Source of the DNA: Microbacterium arabinogalactanolyticum
GTDB lineage: Bacteria; Actinomycetota; Actinomycetes; Actinomycetales; Microbacteriaceae
NCBI RefSeq assembly: GCF_030268005.1
Contig: NZ_BRZC01000004.1
Location: forward strand, 1,267,150-1,331,149
Direction of reading: 5' to 3'
DNA: 64,000 nt
Shown here: in pieces, positions 49,933-58,095 of the stretch
Layout of the letters: each line of letters starts with the position of its first letter
Position numbering within the stretch: position 1 is the first letter of the stretch
Made by a program: the position numbers and the translations under genes
Notes under the pieces: generated by a model
The model's input: the letters and a program-made list of their open reading frames with translations, nothing else
What the model was told of the DNA's origin: nothing
The model's database searches: none

Positions 49933-51663
49933 CTACTCGACGAGCTTGCCGGTGCTGTCGACCTCGCGCATGAGCTCGGAGATCTCGGCCGGGATGGGCG
50001 CGATCGGCTCGCGGGAGACGCCCGTGGCCGGCGACCACACCAGGTTCACCTGCAGGGTCGGATCGGTCTCGGGGAAGTCGCTGCGGTTGTGGCATCCGCG
50101 GGTCTCGCGACGCTCCAGCGCCGCCTCCAGGGTGGCGCGCGCGGCGATCGCGGATGCCTTCAGGTCGAAGGCGTGCGCGAGGTCCTGGAAGCCGGCGATG
50201 TCCGGGTGGATGCCGACGTCCGCCATCCGCGCCTCGATCGCGTCGAGCTCGGCCAGTCCTGCGCGCAGGCCCTGTTCGTCACGCACCACGCCGGCGTGCT
50301 CGGTCATGGTGTTGCGGATGGCGCGCTGCAGCGCCCGCACGTTCTCAGCGCCGTCGGAGGCGAGCAGGTCGTCGATCTCGGCGCGCGCGCGGGCGACGGC
50401 ATCCGTCGAGCGTCGCTGCGCATCCAGGCCCAGCGCGTGCGCCATCGCGGCCTGAGCGACGATCCGCCCGTAGACGAGCAGCTCGATCAGCGAGTTGCCG
50501 CCGAGGCGGTTCGCACCGTGCAGACCGCTGGCCGCCTCGCCCACGGCGTACAGGCCGTCGACGTCGGTGCCGTGATCCTCGGGCCGCACCCAGACGCCGC
50601 CCATCGAATAGTGCGCGGTCGGTGCGATCTCGATCGGATCGACGGTGATGTCGAGCATCTGCAGCTCGAGCAGCGTCTGGTAGACGCGTGGCAGCCGGGT
50701 CATGATCGTCTCGCGCGGCAGGTGCGAGACGTCGAGCCAGACGCCGCCGTTCGTCGTGCCACGACCCTGCTTGATCTCCGTGTATGCAGCCAGTGCGACG
50801 CGGTCGCGGGTGGAGAGCTCCATCCGCTCCGGGTCGTACTTCGACATGAAGCGCTCGCCCAGTCCGTTGCGCAGGATGCCTCCTTCGCCACGAGCCGCCT
50901 CGGAGACCAGCGTGCCGGCGGCGTTCTCCGGCTCGATGATCCCGGAGGGGTGGAACTGCACGAGTTCGGGGTCCCGGATGCGGGCGCCCGCGTCGACGGC
51001 GAGCCGGAAGGAGTCGCCGGTGTTCTCGTCGCGGCGCGAGGAGGTGCGCCGCCAGATGCGGGTGTGCCCTCCGGCGGCGAGGATCACGGCGTCCGCGTGG
51101 ATGAGGTACCGCGTGCCGTCGGCCTGGTCGAAGCCGTAGGCGCCGAACACCACGTTGTCGCGCACCAGGATGCGGGTGATGTACACGCCGTCCAGGATCG
51201 GCACATCCAGCTCCTCGGCGCGGCGCACCAGGGTGCGCTGGATCTCGAGCCCGGTGTAATCGCCGGCGAAGGCGGTGCGGCGGAACGTGTGCGCTCCGAA
51301 GAACCGCTGCGAGATGCGCCCGTCGTCCTCCCGGGCGAAGCCCATGCCCCAGCGCTCGAGGTCGCGGATGCCGCGCTCGGCGCCCTGTGTGACGATCTCG
51401 ACCGTCTTCGGGTCGGCGAGCAGGTAGCTCTCCTTGATGGTGTCGGCGGCGTGCTGCTGCCAGCTGTCCTCGGCGTCCATCGTCCCGAGGGCCGCGTTGA
51501 TGCCGCCCGCGGCGAGGGAGGTGTGGGCGTCCTGGCGCGGACGCTTGCCGACCGCCAGCACGTCGATGCCGTGTTCGGCGACCTCGATCGCCGCGCGCAG
51601 CCCGGATCCGCCGGTGCCGATGACCAGGACCGTGGTGGAGATCTGTCGTTCGAGAGCACTCAT
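49933..51663 (-). CDS. FrdA/SdhA-like flavoprotein, stand-alone
   Basis: 576 residues. FAD-binding VLVIGTGGSGLRAAIEVAEHG at the start; HTSLAAGGINAALG binds flavin; HTFRRTAFAGDYTG, QFHPSGI, REGGILRNGLGERFM-type (RGEGGILRNGLGERFM) and PTAHYSMGGVWV are active-site regions; HGANRLGGNSLIELLVYG is the late FAD motif. Shares features with fumarate reductase, succinate dehydrogenase and aspartate oxidase. No iron-sulfur or membrane subunit is adjacent. The ATG at 51663 is chosen over an upstream in-frame start that enters the LysR promoter. Confidence 0.9.
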   Translation of the reverse strand: MSALERQISTTVLVIGTGGSGLRAAIEVAEHGIDVLAVGKRPRQDAHTSLAAGGINAALGTMDAEDSWQQHAADTIKESYLLADPKTVEIVTQGAERGIRDLERWGMGFAREDDGRISQRFFGAHTFRRTAFAGDYTGLEIQRTLVRRAEELDVPILDGVYITRILVRDNVVFGAYGFDQADGTRYLIHADAVILAAGGHTRIWRRTSSRRDENTGDSFRLAVDAGARIRDPELVQFHPSGIIEPENAAGTLVSEAARGEGGILRNGLGERFMSKYDPERMELSTRDRVALAAYTEIKQGRGTTNGGVWLDVSHLPRETIMTRLPRVYQTLLELQMLDITVDPIEIAPTAHYSMGGVWVRPEDHGTDVDGLYAVGEAASGLHGANRLGGNSLIELLVYGRIVAQAAMAHALGLDAQRRSTDAVARARAEIDDLLASDGAENVRALQRAIRNTMTEHAGVVRDEQGLRAGLAELDAIEARMADVGIHPDIAGFQDLAHAFDLKASAIAARATLEAALERRETRGCHNRSDFPETDPTLQVNLVWSPATGVSREPIAPIPAEISELMREVDSTGKLVE

Positions 51664-51734
51664 GTGATTCACGCTAGGCTCGCCTCTTCGATAACTCCAA
51701 TGCATTGTTCAGCTGAATTCGATAGCCTGAGCGC

Positions 51735-52685
51735 ATGAACCTGGAACAGCTGCGCGGATTCGTCGAGGTCGCGCGTCTGGGGCACTTCACCCGGGCATCC
51801 GAGGTGCTGCACGTGGCCCAGCCGTCGCTCAGCCGGCAGATCTCCACTCTGGAGCACGAACTCGGCGGGCGGCTGCTCCATCGTGCGCGAGGACACATCA
51901 CGCTGACCCCGGCGGGCGAGGTGCTGCTGCCGCGCGCGCAGCGGATCCTGGCCGAGGTCGGCGCGATCCGCGCCGAGATGGACGAGCTCGCCGGCCTCCG
52001 TCGGGGACGGGTGCGTCTGGGTGCGCCGCCGACGCTCTGCGTGAGCCTGGTGGCCGAGGCCATCAGCACGTTCCACGGGGCGCATCCGGGGGTGGACCTG
52101 CACCTCGCCGAGGCGGGATCGCGCGCACTCGTGGAGCAACTCGCGATCGGCGAGCTCGACATCGCGCTGATCACGGCATCCGATCTGCGACCCGTGCCCG
52201 GCGTGACGCTGAGCCGGCTGCCGCTGCTGTCCGAGGAACTGGTCGTGGTCACCTCGTCCGCGGATCCGCTCGTCCCCGCAGGCGCCACGGTGGACCTCAT
52301 TACCCTCTCCCGGATCCCGCTGATCGCACTCGATCGCAGCTACGACCTCCGCGCCACCACGGATGCCGCGTTCCGCGCCGCCGGGCTCACGCCGACGTCC
52401 GTGCTCGAGGGGCCGGAGATGGATGCCGTGCTGCGGTTCGTCGAACGCGGGCTGGGCGTGGCCGTGGTGCCGGCGATGGTGCTCACGGATCAGCCGGGAC
52501 TGAGCTCAGCGCGGCTGTCCGTGCCGCTGACGCGCACCGTGAGCCTGGCGCACCGCTCGGACGTCATCCCCGGCGTCGCCGTCGCGGCCATGCGCGACCT
52601 GATCGTCGCGACCGCCGTGCGGTTCGCCGAGCGCGACCCGGCACTGAGCAGCATCCTCCCGGAGACAGAAGAAACCCCCTCCTGA
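51735..52685 (+). CDS. LysR-family transcriptional regulator
   Basis: 316 residues. HTH LRGFVEVARLGHFTRASEVLHVAQPSLSRQISTLEHELGGRLLHR and an effector domain (VRLGAPPTLCVSLVAEAIS, LAIGELDIALITASD, FVERGLGVAVVPAMVL). Divergent, by 71 bp, from the FrdA-like flavoprotein gene, its likely target. A hairpin terminator overlaps its last codons. Confidence 0.93.
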   Translation: MNLEQLRGFVEVARLGHFTRASEVLHVAQPSLSRQISTLEHELGGRLLHRARGHITLTPAGEVLLPRAQRILAEVGAIRAEMDELAGLRRGRVRLGAPPTLCVSLVAEAISTFHGAHPGVDLHLAEAGSRALVEQLAIGELDIALITASDLRPVPGVTLSRLPLLSEELVVVTSSADPLVPAGATVDLITLSRIPLIALDRSYDLRATTDAAFRAAGLTPTSVLEGPEMDAVLRFVERGLGVAVVPAMVLTDQPGLSSARLSVPLTRTVSLAHRSDVIPGVAVAAMRDLIVATAVRFAERDPALSSILPETEETPS

Positions 52686-52696
52686 GAGGGGGTTTC
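52671..52696. terminator. Two-way terminator of the LysR gene and tRNA-Arg
   Basis: GAAACCCCCTC (52671-52681) pairs exactly with GAGGGGGTTTC (52686-52696) around CTGA. T-rich on the minus strand (GTTTCTTC), so it can also end the tRNA transcript arriving from the right. Confidence 0.8.
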
Positions 52697-52716
52697 AGCA
52701 CTGTCTCAACACAGTG

Positions 52717-52789
52717 TGCGCCTCGAGGGACTCGAACCCCCAACCTTCTGATCCGTAGTCAGATGCTCTATCCATTGAGCTAGAGGCGC
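52717..52789 (-). tRNA. tRNA-Arg(ACG): tRNA-Arg (anticodon ACG)
   Basis: 73 nt with a complete cloverleaf: acceptor GCGCCTC/GAGGCGC, D-arm GCTCAATGGATAGAGC, anticodon stem TCTGA/TCAGA with loop CTACGGA, T-arm GGGGG-TTCGAGT-CCCTC (one end mispair), discriminator A. CCA is not encoded. The A34 of ACG would be deaminated to inosine to read CGU, CGC and CGA. Confidence 0.96.
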
Positions 52790-52858
52790 AAGGCCCGGCG
52801 AGCGGGCCAAGGAACAGCTTACACAACCATCAGAGCGAAGCGAAATCGACCCGGTCCG

Positions 52859-53506
52859 TCATGCATCCCCCGCGTGTCGCGCCTCGCGGCGGGCACTGCG
52901 CTCGCTTCGTGCGGCTTCTTTCGCGGCGTCCTTCTCGGCCGCCTTCTCGGCGGCCTTCTCCCGCTTCCGGCGCGCGCGCTGCTCGGACGAGAGCGCCTGC
53001 AGATCGACGAGCTTGAGCGCCTGCATGCGCGCATCCCGCATCCGCTCGTAGTCCGGATCCTGGTCGGGGCGCATGGCCTCGACCCGCAGCCGGCGGTCGA
53101 GGTTGCCGCGCACGTCACCCCAGGCCGCGACCCGCGCATCCTCGACGAGAGCGCGCAGCGCGTCGGGCTCCTCGGTCATCTTGCGCAGCCGGTCGGCGAC
53201 GCCGGTGGACTGGCGCGCGCGGCGGCGGAGGTTGCGCACATCGCGGTCGCGGTAGTCGTGCGTGCCGTGGGGATCGGAGTGGCGGCCCTTGGCGCGCTTG
53301 CGCAGTGCGACGAGCCGCTCGGCCTCTTCGTCGGACTCCTTGGCCATGGCGAGCAGCGCCGTGCGCGCCACATCCATGTAGTGGTCGATCTCGAAGACGC
53401 CGCCGCGAGCGATCGTGCCGACCAGGATCTGGTTCTTCACGGCCAGCTTCGCGGCCGCGGTGGCGATCGCGACGCCCTCGCCGATGGCATCCGCCGTACG
53501 TCCCAC
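52859..53506 (-). CDS. Hypothetical protein with charged C-terminal helix
   Basis: 215 residues. Starts GRTADAIGEGVAIATAAAKL (GTG at 53506, with GGGAGG five bases upstream); a middle part rich in Arg and Asp (LRKRAKGRHSDPHGTHDYRD), and a C-terminal Lys/Arg/Glu/Ala run (KREKAAEKAAEKDAAKEAAR) likely to form one long helix. No family known to me. Longer open frames upstream run antisense to the divergent gene. Possibly a DNA- or RNA-associated protein by charge, but that is only a guess. Confidence 0.72.
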   Translation of the reverse strand: MGRTADAIGEGVAIATAAAKLAVKNQILVGTIARGGVFEIDHYMDVARTALLAMAKESDEEAERLVALRKRAKGRHSDPHGTHDYRDRDVRNLRRRARQSTGVADRLRKMTEEPDALRALVEDARVAAWGDVRGNLDRRLRVEAMRPDQDPDYERMRDARMQALKLVDLQALSSEQRARRKREKAAEKAAEKDAAKEAARSERSARREARHAGDA

Positions 53507-53632
53507 GAGCACCTCCCGAATCGAGCGTACCGGGCGCCGCCGACGTCGGGGAGACCCGATCCGATCACGCGCGCGACGGCGCCACCGCGCCGCAGGAGCG
53601 CCGGCACCGCGTCGCTGGATAGGCTGACCCCC

Positions 53633-54295
53633 GTGACGAGAATGCGGGGGGTCGCGGGCACGGCGTCCGCAGCGGCGCGACGCTCGCTGCGGGGCGCTCT
53701 CGCGCCGTCGACGGCGCCGGTCTGGATCGCGGCCGTCCTCGTGCTCGCTTTCGTGATCGCCTTCCTCTCGCTGGGCGGGCTGCGAGCGGCATCCCGCACT
53801 CCCGGTGCGGCCGCGGCGGACCAGGAGGTGCGCACCTCCCTCTACGCCATCACGGTGCACGACGCCGAGCTGGTGGACGAGGTCGAGGAGCACTTCTGGA
53901 AGGCGAAGCCCGATGAGCAGATCCTCATCCTCTCCGTCCGGCTGGAGAACCTGACCGACCACCCGGTCAGCCTGATCGGCGCCGCCGACGGCGTCACGTC
54001 CCGGCTGATCGACTCGAGCAGTCCGCTGCTGGGTCTGTCCGATGTCACCGCGACCGATCCCGGTCGCGCGTGGCGCGACGACGGCAGCAGGGGCACGCCG
54101 GTGCTGCAGCCGGGCGTGCCCGCCGAGGTCGTCATCGGGTGGCCCGTCCCGCGCGGTTCCTTCGCCGACGGGGACGTGCGGCTGAACGTGCAGGAGGCCC
54201 GCGAGGTGGCGGGACAGATCATCCTGTCGTCCTCGTCGATCACCTGGCGCCGCACCGCTCTGGTCGCGCGCATCACCGTGGGGCTGGCGTCGTGA
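53633..54295 (+). CDS. Membrane-anchored extracytoplasmic protein, unknown (first of three)
   Basis: 220 residues. Arg-rich N-terminus (MRGVAGTASAAARRSLRG), one membrane segment (VWIAAVLVLAFVIAFLSLGG, about 34-53) and an extracytoplasmic beta-rich domain of about 150 residues with LILSVRLENLTDHPVSLIGA and RGTPVLQPGVPAEVVIGWPV. Shape recalls DUF4352-type sandwich domains, which is only an impression. GTG start at 53633 behind a TAGGCT box, probably leaderless. Stop overlaps the next start (GTGA). Confidence 0.75.
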   Translation: MTRMRGVAGTASAAARRSLRGALAPSTAPVWIAAVLVLAFVIAFLSLGGLRAASRTPGAAAADQEVRTSLYAITVHDAELVDEVEEHFWKAKPDEQILILSVRLENLTDHPVSLIGAADGVTSRLIDSSSPLLGLSDVTATDPGRAWRDDGSRGTPVLQPGVPAEVVIGWPVPRGSFADGDVRLNVQEAREVAGQIILSSSSITWRRTALVARITVGLAS

Positions 54296-54849
54296 ACCGG
54301 GCGACGCCATGGCTGATCGGCACCGGTCTCGTTCTCGTGGCGGGGCTCGTGAGCGGGATCACCCCACCCGAGGACTCGCTGACGGACGCGTTTCCCGTGC
54401 GCGGGTCCGCGCACCAGGAGGTGACGACGCGGACGCTGACCGCGCGCGTCGTACACTCGTCGGTCGCCGAACGGCTGAGCGACGAGCGCGATGAATGGGA
54501 TGCCGAGGGCAACTGGCTCGTGATCGAGATCGCGGCATCCGCCCGTCAGAGCGAACTGGACGCCGAGATCGGTCTCGCGTCTCTGCTGGTCGACGGCCGC
54601 GTGTTCCATGCCAGTGAGCGCCTGCCGGACTCCCTGCTGCGCTCACCGCTGCGCGTGGGCGTCGACACCACCGGCCTGATCGCCTTCGAACTGCCCGCGA
54701 GCCTTCGGTCCGGCACGGCTCAGCTGCGTCTCTCGGCCGGCTACTTCACGCCGTCGCTCGACGACGTGATCATGATCCCGATCGACCTGGATGCGGCGGA
54801 GCGCACCGGGACCGTGGAGCTGACCGCACCGGAGGTGGGAACGCCATGA
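54292..54849 (+). CDS. Membrane-anchored extracytoplasmic protein, unknown (second of three)
   Basis: 185 residues. One N-terminal segment (WLIGTGLVLVAGLVSGITPP), then a beta-rich domain: TLTARVVHSSVAERLSDERD, NWLVIEIAASARQSELDAEI, AQLRLSAGYFTP. The GTG start at 54292 overlaps the previous stop, and its stop overlaps the following ATG. The tandem order suggests a complex of three related anchored proteins. Confidence 0.75.
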   Translation: MNRATPWLIGTGLVLVAGLVSGITPPEDSLTDAFPVRGSAHQEVTTRTLTARVVHSSVAERLSDERDEWDAEGNWLVIEIAASARQSELDAEIGLASLLVDGRVFHASERLPDSLLRSPLRVGVDTTGLIAFELPASLRSGTAQLRLSAGYFTPSLDDVIMIPIDLDAAERTGTVELTAPEVGTP

Positions 54850-55331
54850 CGTGGTGGCGCAGGCAGCGCGTCGCGCTGGTCGCCCTGATCGCGGCGGTGG
54901 CCGCCCTGATCGGGGTGAGCGTCTGGCTCGACGTGCTGCCCGCTCAGGAGGCGGCTCCCCCGGCGCCCCGCGTCGCCGACGGCCCGGTCGACGTCGGCGG
55001 CAATCGGCTGGAGCTGGTCCGCTCGATCCCCGACGAGTTCCCCGCACCCGCCGGCGCGCACACCCTCAGCATCCGCCTGTCCGCCGACAGCGCAGAGGAT
55101 GCCGAGCGCTGCGGCATGTTCACGCTCCGTGAGAGGGATGGCGACCGCGTCTGGCTGACCGCGGGCTCTGCGGTCGACGTGCGCTACGGCGACGAGGAGA
55201 ACTCATGCCGGAAGGGGACCGATTCCTACCGCATCCTCTCCGTCTTCCTCCTGCCGAACGACGCCGAGGGCCCGTTCTGGCTCGACATCGCCGTCGGCGA
55301 CGACACCGTCCGATTCCCCGTCGGCGGCTGA
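54846..55331 (+). CDS. Membrane-anchored extracytoplasmic protein, unknown (third of three)
   Basis: 161 residues. TM segment VALVALIAAVAALIGVSVWL at about 9-28, then LELVRSIPDEFPAPAGAHTLS, two cysteines (AERCGMFTLRE and ENSCRKGTDSYR) likely to bond, and FWLDIAVGDDTVRFPVGG at the end. Its last 129 bp lie antisense to the 3' end of the next gene. Role unknown. Confidence 0.75.
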   Translation: MTWWRRQRVALVALIAAVAALIGVSVWLDVLPAQEAAPPAPRVADGPVDVGGNRLELVRSIPDEFPAPAGAHTLSIRLSADSAEDAERCGMFTLRERDGDRVWLTAGSAVDVRYGDEENSCRKGTDSYRILSVFLLPNDAEGPFWLDIAVGDDTVRFPVGG

Positions 55332-56492
55332 ATCGCGCACGCCGATCCCGGCCCCGGGGCGACCGACCACGGCGTCGAACGCGGTCGCGACGATCGCCAC
55401 GCGCAACGGCTCGGCGATCGCGGCGACCCCCACCGTCACCAGCGGCAGCCAGGCGCTCCAGAAGCCGGACTCGTGCCCGCCGATGACCTGCAGCACCCCC
55501 CGCGTGCCGGTGCGCTCGGCGAGAGCCCACAGCGCGTACGCCAGCGCGAACGCGCCGAACAGCAACGGCCCGCCCCGCCAGATCGCGGCCACCGCCGCCC
55601 AGAGATCCTCGAACCGCTGCAGCAGGGTGCGCGCCAGCGAGCCCACCGCACCGCGCAGCGCCTCGGTGCGCCGCGCCAGCACCGGCGGCAGCGCATCGAA
55701 GTCGGCGCCGTAGATCACACCGGCCACGGCCAGCCAGGCGGCGGGCACGATCGCGGCGGCGACGACGATCCCCACCAGCCAGAGCACGGCCTCCCACACG
55801 GTCGCCAGCGACGGGATGGCCGCCGCGACGCCGTCACCGAAGTCCTGCAGCCACAGGGCTCCCGCCCGGCCGGCGAACCACGCGCGCACGCCGGCGAGCC
55901 ACTGGCCGACCAGGGTGAACAGCATGAACGTCCACAGTAGCTCCGCATAGGCGGCCACCGTCAGAGTCCACTCCGGCAGGCGCTCGCGGAACCGGGCATG
56001 CAGGGCGCGGACCAGCAGAGCCACCACGAGCACCGTCGCCGGCAGCACGCCCACGGAGATGAGCCCGCCTCGATCGACGATCGCCTCGCCGAGACCGAAG
56101 CCCGTCTCGCGGAACGCGATGGCGCTCGCAATGCGGAAGAACTCCGTCTGGTCGGCGTCGAGCATCCCCCACGCCGCATAGAAGATCGAGAACGGCAGGA
56201 TCGCGACGAGCGTCGACCTCAGGAAGGCGCGGATGCCGGCATCCGGCTCCCCGCTCTGCACCACATGCGCGAGCGAGGGGCGCACCGTCAGGTACATGGC
56301 CACGTACGCGGCCAGGCGCGCGCCGACCGCGAGCGGAAGAAGGAGCAGGCCGCCGAGCGTGCTGTAGCCGCCGACGGAGCCGGCCAGCTGCACGAGCAGG
56401 CGGTGCAGCACCTCGCCGCCCACGTACCAGGCGATCAGTGCCGGCCAGTGGCGCGCGAGGATCCTCGCGAAGGTGCGCAGCGCCGGGATCAT
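55203..56492 (-). CDS. Polytopic membrane protein, unknown
   Basis: 429 residues with about eight membrane segments: FARILARHWPALIAWYVGGEVL at the start, YSTLGGLLLLPLAVGARLAAYV, ISVGVLPATVLVVALLVRAL and several more. The C-terminal 50 residues are hydrophilic (GIGVRDSAADGESDGVVADG) and run antisense over the neighbouring gene. The ATG at 56492 fits a normal first helix. No signature known to me; it may work with the three anchored proteins next to it. Confidence 0.75.
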   Translation of the reverse strand: MIPALRTFARILARHWPALIAWYVGGEVLHRLLVQLAGSVGGYSTLGGLLLLPLAVGARLAAYVAMYLTVRPSLAHVVQSGEPDAGIRAFLRSTLVAILPFSIFYAAWGMLDADQTEFFRIASAIAFRETGFGLGEAIVDRGGLISVGVLPATVLVVALLVRALHARFRERLPEWTLTVAAYAELLWTFMLFTLVGQWLAGVRAWFAGRAGALWLQDFGDGVAAAIPSLATVWEAVLWLVGIVVAAAIVPAAWLAVAGVIYGADFDALPPVLARRTEALRGAVGSLARTLLQRFEDLWAAVAAIWRGGPLLFGAFALAYALWALAERTGTRGVLQVIGGHESGFWSAWLPLVTVGVAAIAEPLRVAIVATAFDAVVGRPGAGIGVRDSAADGESDGVVADGDVEPERALGVVRQEEDGEDAVGIGPLPA

Positions 56493-56544
56493 GCCCCCAC
56501 GGTATCGGCTGCGCGGGAGAAGCACGGCAGCGTTCACGCCGGCG

Positions 56545-57204
56545 TCAGCCGTTCCCGTCGTGACGGGCGCGCAGCCGCTGCTCGGCGGCGAGTCTCCCCT
56601 CATCCAGATGGGCGGGGATCATGACCTTGATGGCCTCGACGTCGCGCTCGCGCATGGCACGGAGGATGTCACGGTGCTGGACCGCCATCTCCTCCAGCTC
56701 GTCGTGCTGGCCGAACAGCCAGCGCAGCCGGGTGACGAGAGATGCGGCGAGCTCGGTGAGCATGGCGTTCTGCGCCAGTTCCACGGCGGTGATGTGGAAC
56801 ATCGCGGATGCCTGGCGCGACGCGACCGCGTCGCCCGACCGGGCGGACGCCTCCTCGTCGTCGATGAGCGACTCCAGCAGGGCGAGGGCGCTCTCGTCGG
56901 CGCGCTGCGTGGCCAGCACGAAGGCGAGTGTCTCCATCGCCGAGCGCACCTCGGCGAAGTCCTGCAGGTCCTGCACCGAGAACTCCCGCACGACCGCCCA
57001 GCTGCGCGGGCGCGCCACGACGATGCCGTCCGCGACCAGAGCCTTGATCGCCTCGCGCACCGGGAGCCGGGAGACCTGCAGCTCGGCGGCGATGTCGCGC
57101 TCGATCAGCCGCGAACCGGGCTCGCGCCGGCCCAGCATGATGTCGTCGCGGAGGGCATCCGCCACGCGTGACGACTCCAGCCCCGTGATCCGCTCCAGCA
57201 TCAT
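56545..57204 (-). CDS. GntR-family regulator, FadR/FCD subgroup
   Basis: 219 residues. Winged HTH at about 10-75 (VADALRDDIMLGRREPGSRLIERDIAAELQVSRLPVREAIKALVADGIVV), then an all-helical FCD domain with EVRSAMETLAFVLAT, MFHITAVELAQNAMLTEL and HRDILRAMRERDVEAI holding possible metal ligands. Two adjacent ATGs (57204, 57201). Divergent from an alpha/beta hydrolase; a CCGGT-GAA-ACCGG site lies between them. Confidence 0.92.
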   Translation of the reverse strand: MMLERITGLESSRVADALRDDIMLGRREPGSRLIERDIAAELQVSRLPVREAIKALVADGIVVARPRSWAVVREFSVQDLQDFAEVRSAMETLAFVLATQRADESALALLESLIDDEEASARSGDAVASRQASAMFHITAVELAQNAMLTELAASLVTRLRWLFGQHDELEEMAVQHRDILRAMRERDVEAIKVMIPAHLDEGRLAAEQRLRARHDGNG

Positions 57205-57244
57205 TCCTGGATTCAACCACCCGGTGCGACTTGCGGCCAGTATT

Positions 57245-57257
57245 CCGGTGAAACCGG
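57245..57257. promoter_or_regulatory. CCGGTGAAACCGG, possible GntR operator
   Basis: Short palindrome in the 68-bp gap between the divergent GntR and hydrolase genes, 16 bp before the hydrolase start. Placement is right for a repressor; size is small. Confidence 0.35.
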
Positions 57258-57272
57258 TGCCATTCTGGGTGC

Positions 57273-58082
57273 ATGACGTCTCCCCGCAGCCTGCTCGATG
57301 GTCTCGCCCGCCTCTACCCCGCCTCCGACGGTCCGCTGCACGGATCGGCACTGCTGTGGGCGCACGGCGGCGGCTTCGTGCATGGCGATCTGGACATGCC
57401 GGAGGCGGATGCCGTGGCCCGGGCGTTCGCGGATCGGGGCGCCACCGTCGTCTCGGTGGATTACGCCCTCGTCGGCGATGACGGCTCGTGCACGTTCCCG
57501 GCCGGGTCGGACGACATCCTCACCGCATGGGCGTGGCTGGTCGAGCACGCACCGGAGCTCGGCGCCGAGCGGCTGTTCGTCGGGGGCACCAGCGCCGGCG
57601 GAAACCTGATCGCCGGCGCGATCCTGCGGCTGCTGGGGCACGCACCGGCATCCGCTCTCCCGCTGCCGACCGGCGTGTTCCTCGCCTACCCGACCCTGCT
57701 GGCCGTGCAGCCCGCGCCCGACGCCGAGTTGCGGGCGGCGCTGGACGCGAACCCGGACGCCGACGTGTTCACGCCGCCCGCCGTGCTGGCCATGTACGAG
57801 ACCTACCTCGGTGGCGACGTCACCGATGCACCTCTCGCCGCGGTCCCCGGCCGGGCGACACCGGCCGACGTGGCCGGGTTCCCGCCCACGATCATGGTCA
57901 ACGGCCACGTCGACGAGCTGCGGATGTCGGGCGAGCTGTTCGCACGCACGCTGGCGGATGCCGGTGTCGACATCGACGTGTCCTTCGAACCCGGCACCGC
58001 CCACGGGCATCTGAACCGCCCCGAGGAACCCGGGTTCGGCAAGACCATCGAGCGTGTGGCGGGGTGGATGGCGCGGCGCTGA
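57273..58082 (+). CDS. Alpha/beta hydrolase, HSL (hormone-sensitive lipase) family
   Basis: 269 residues, cytoplasmic. HGGGFVHGD provides the oxyanion hole; the nucleophile Ser lies in GGTSAGGN; Asp and His of the triad are in NGHVDELR and GTAHGHL. Fits esterases of bacterial HSL type acting on short acyl esters. Divergent from a GntR regulator that probably controls it. The stop is 13 bp from the convergent oxidoreductase gene. Confidence 0.92.
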   Translation: MTSPRSLLDGLARLYPASDGPLHGSALLWAHGGGFVHGDLDMPEADAVARAFADRGATVVSVDYALVGDDGSCTFPAGSDDILTAWAWLVEHAPELGAERLFVGGTSAGGNLIAGAILRLLGHAPASALPLPTGVFLAYPTLLAVQPAPDAELRAALDANPDADVFTPPAVLAMYETYLGGDVTDAPLAAVPGRATPADVAGFPPTIMVNGHVDELRMSGELFARTLADAGVDIDVSFEPGTAHGHLNRPEEPGFGKTIERVAGWMARR

Positions 58083-58095
58083 GCGCCGACGCCGG

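Noticed and set aside
52874..54295. A 473-residue frame running from inside the hypothetical gene to 54295
   Set aside because: The first 250 codons are antisense to the minus-strand gene 52859-53506; the real gene begins at the GTG at 53633 behind a -10 box.
53506..56492. The unknown membrane genes as a type VII or contact-dependent secretion locus
   Set aside because: No EccC-like ATPase, WXG100 proteins or toxin domains are present.
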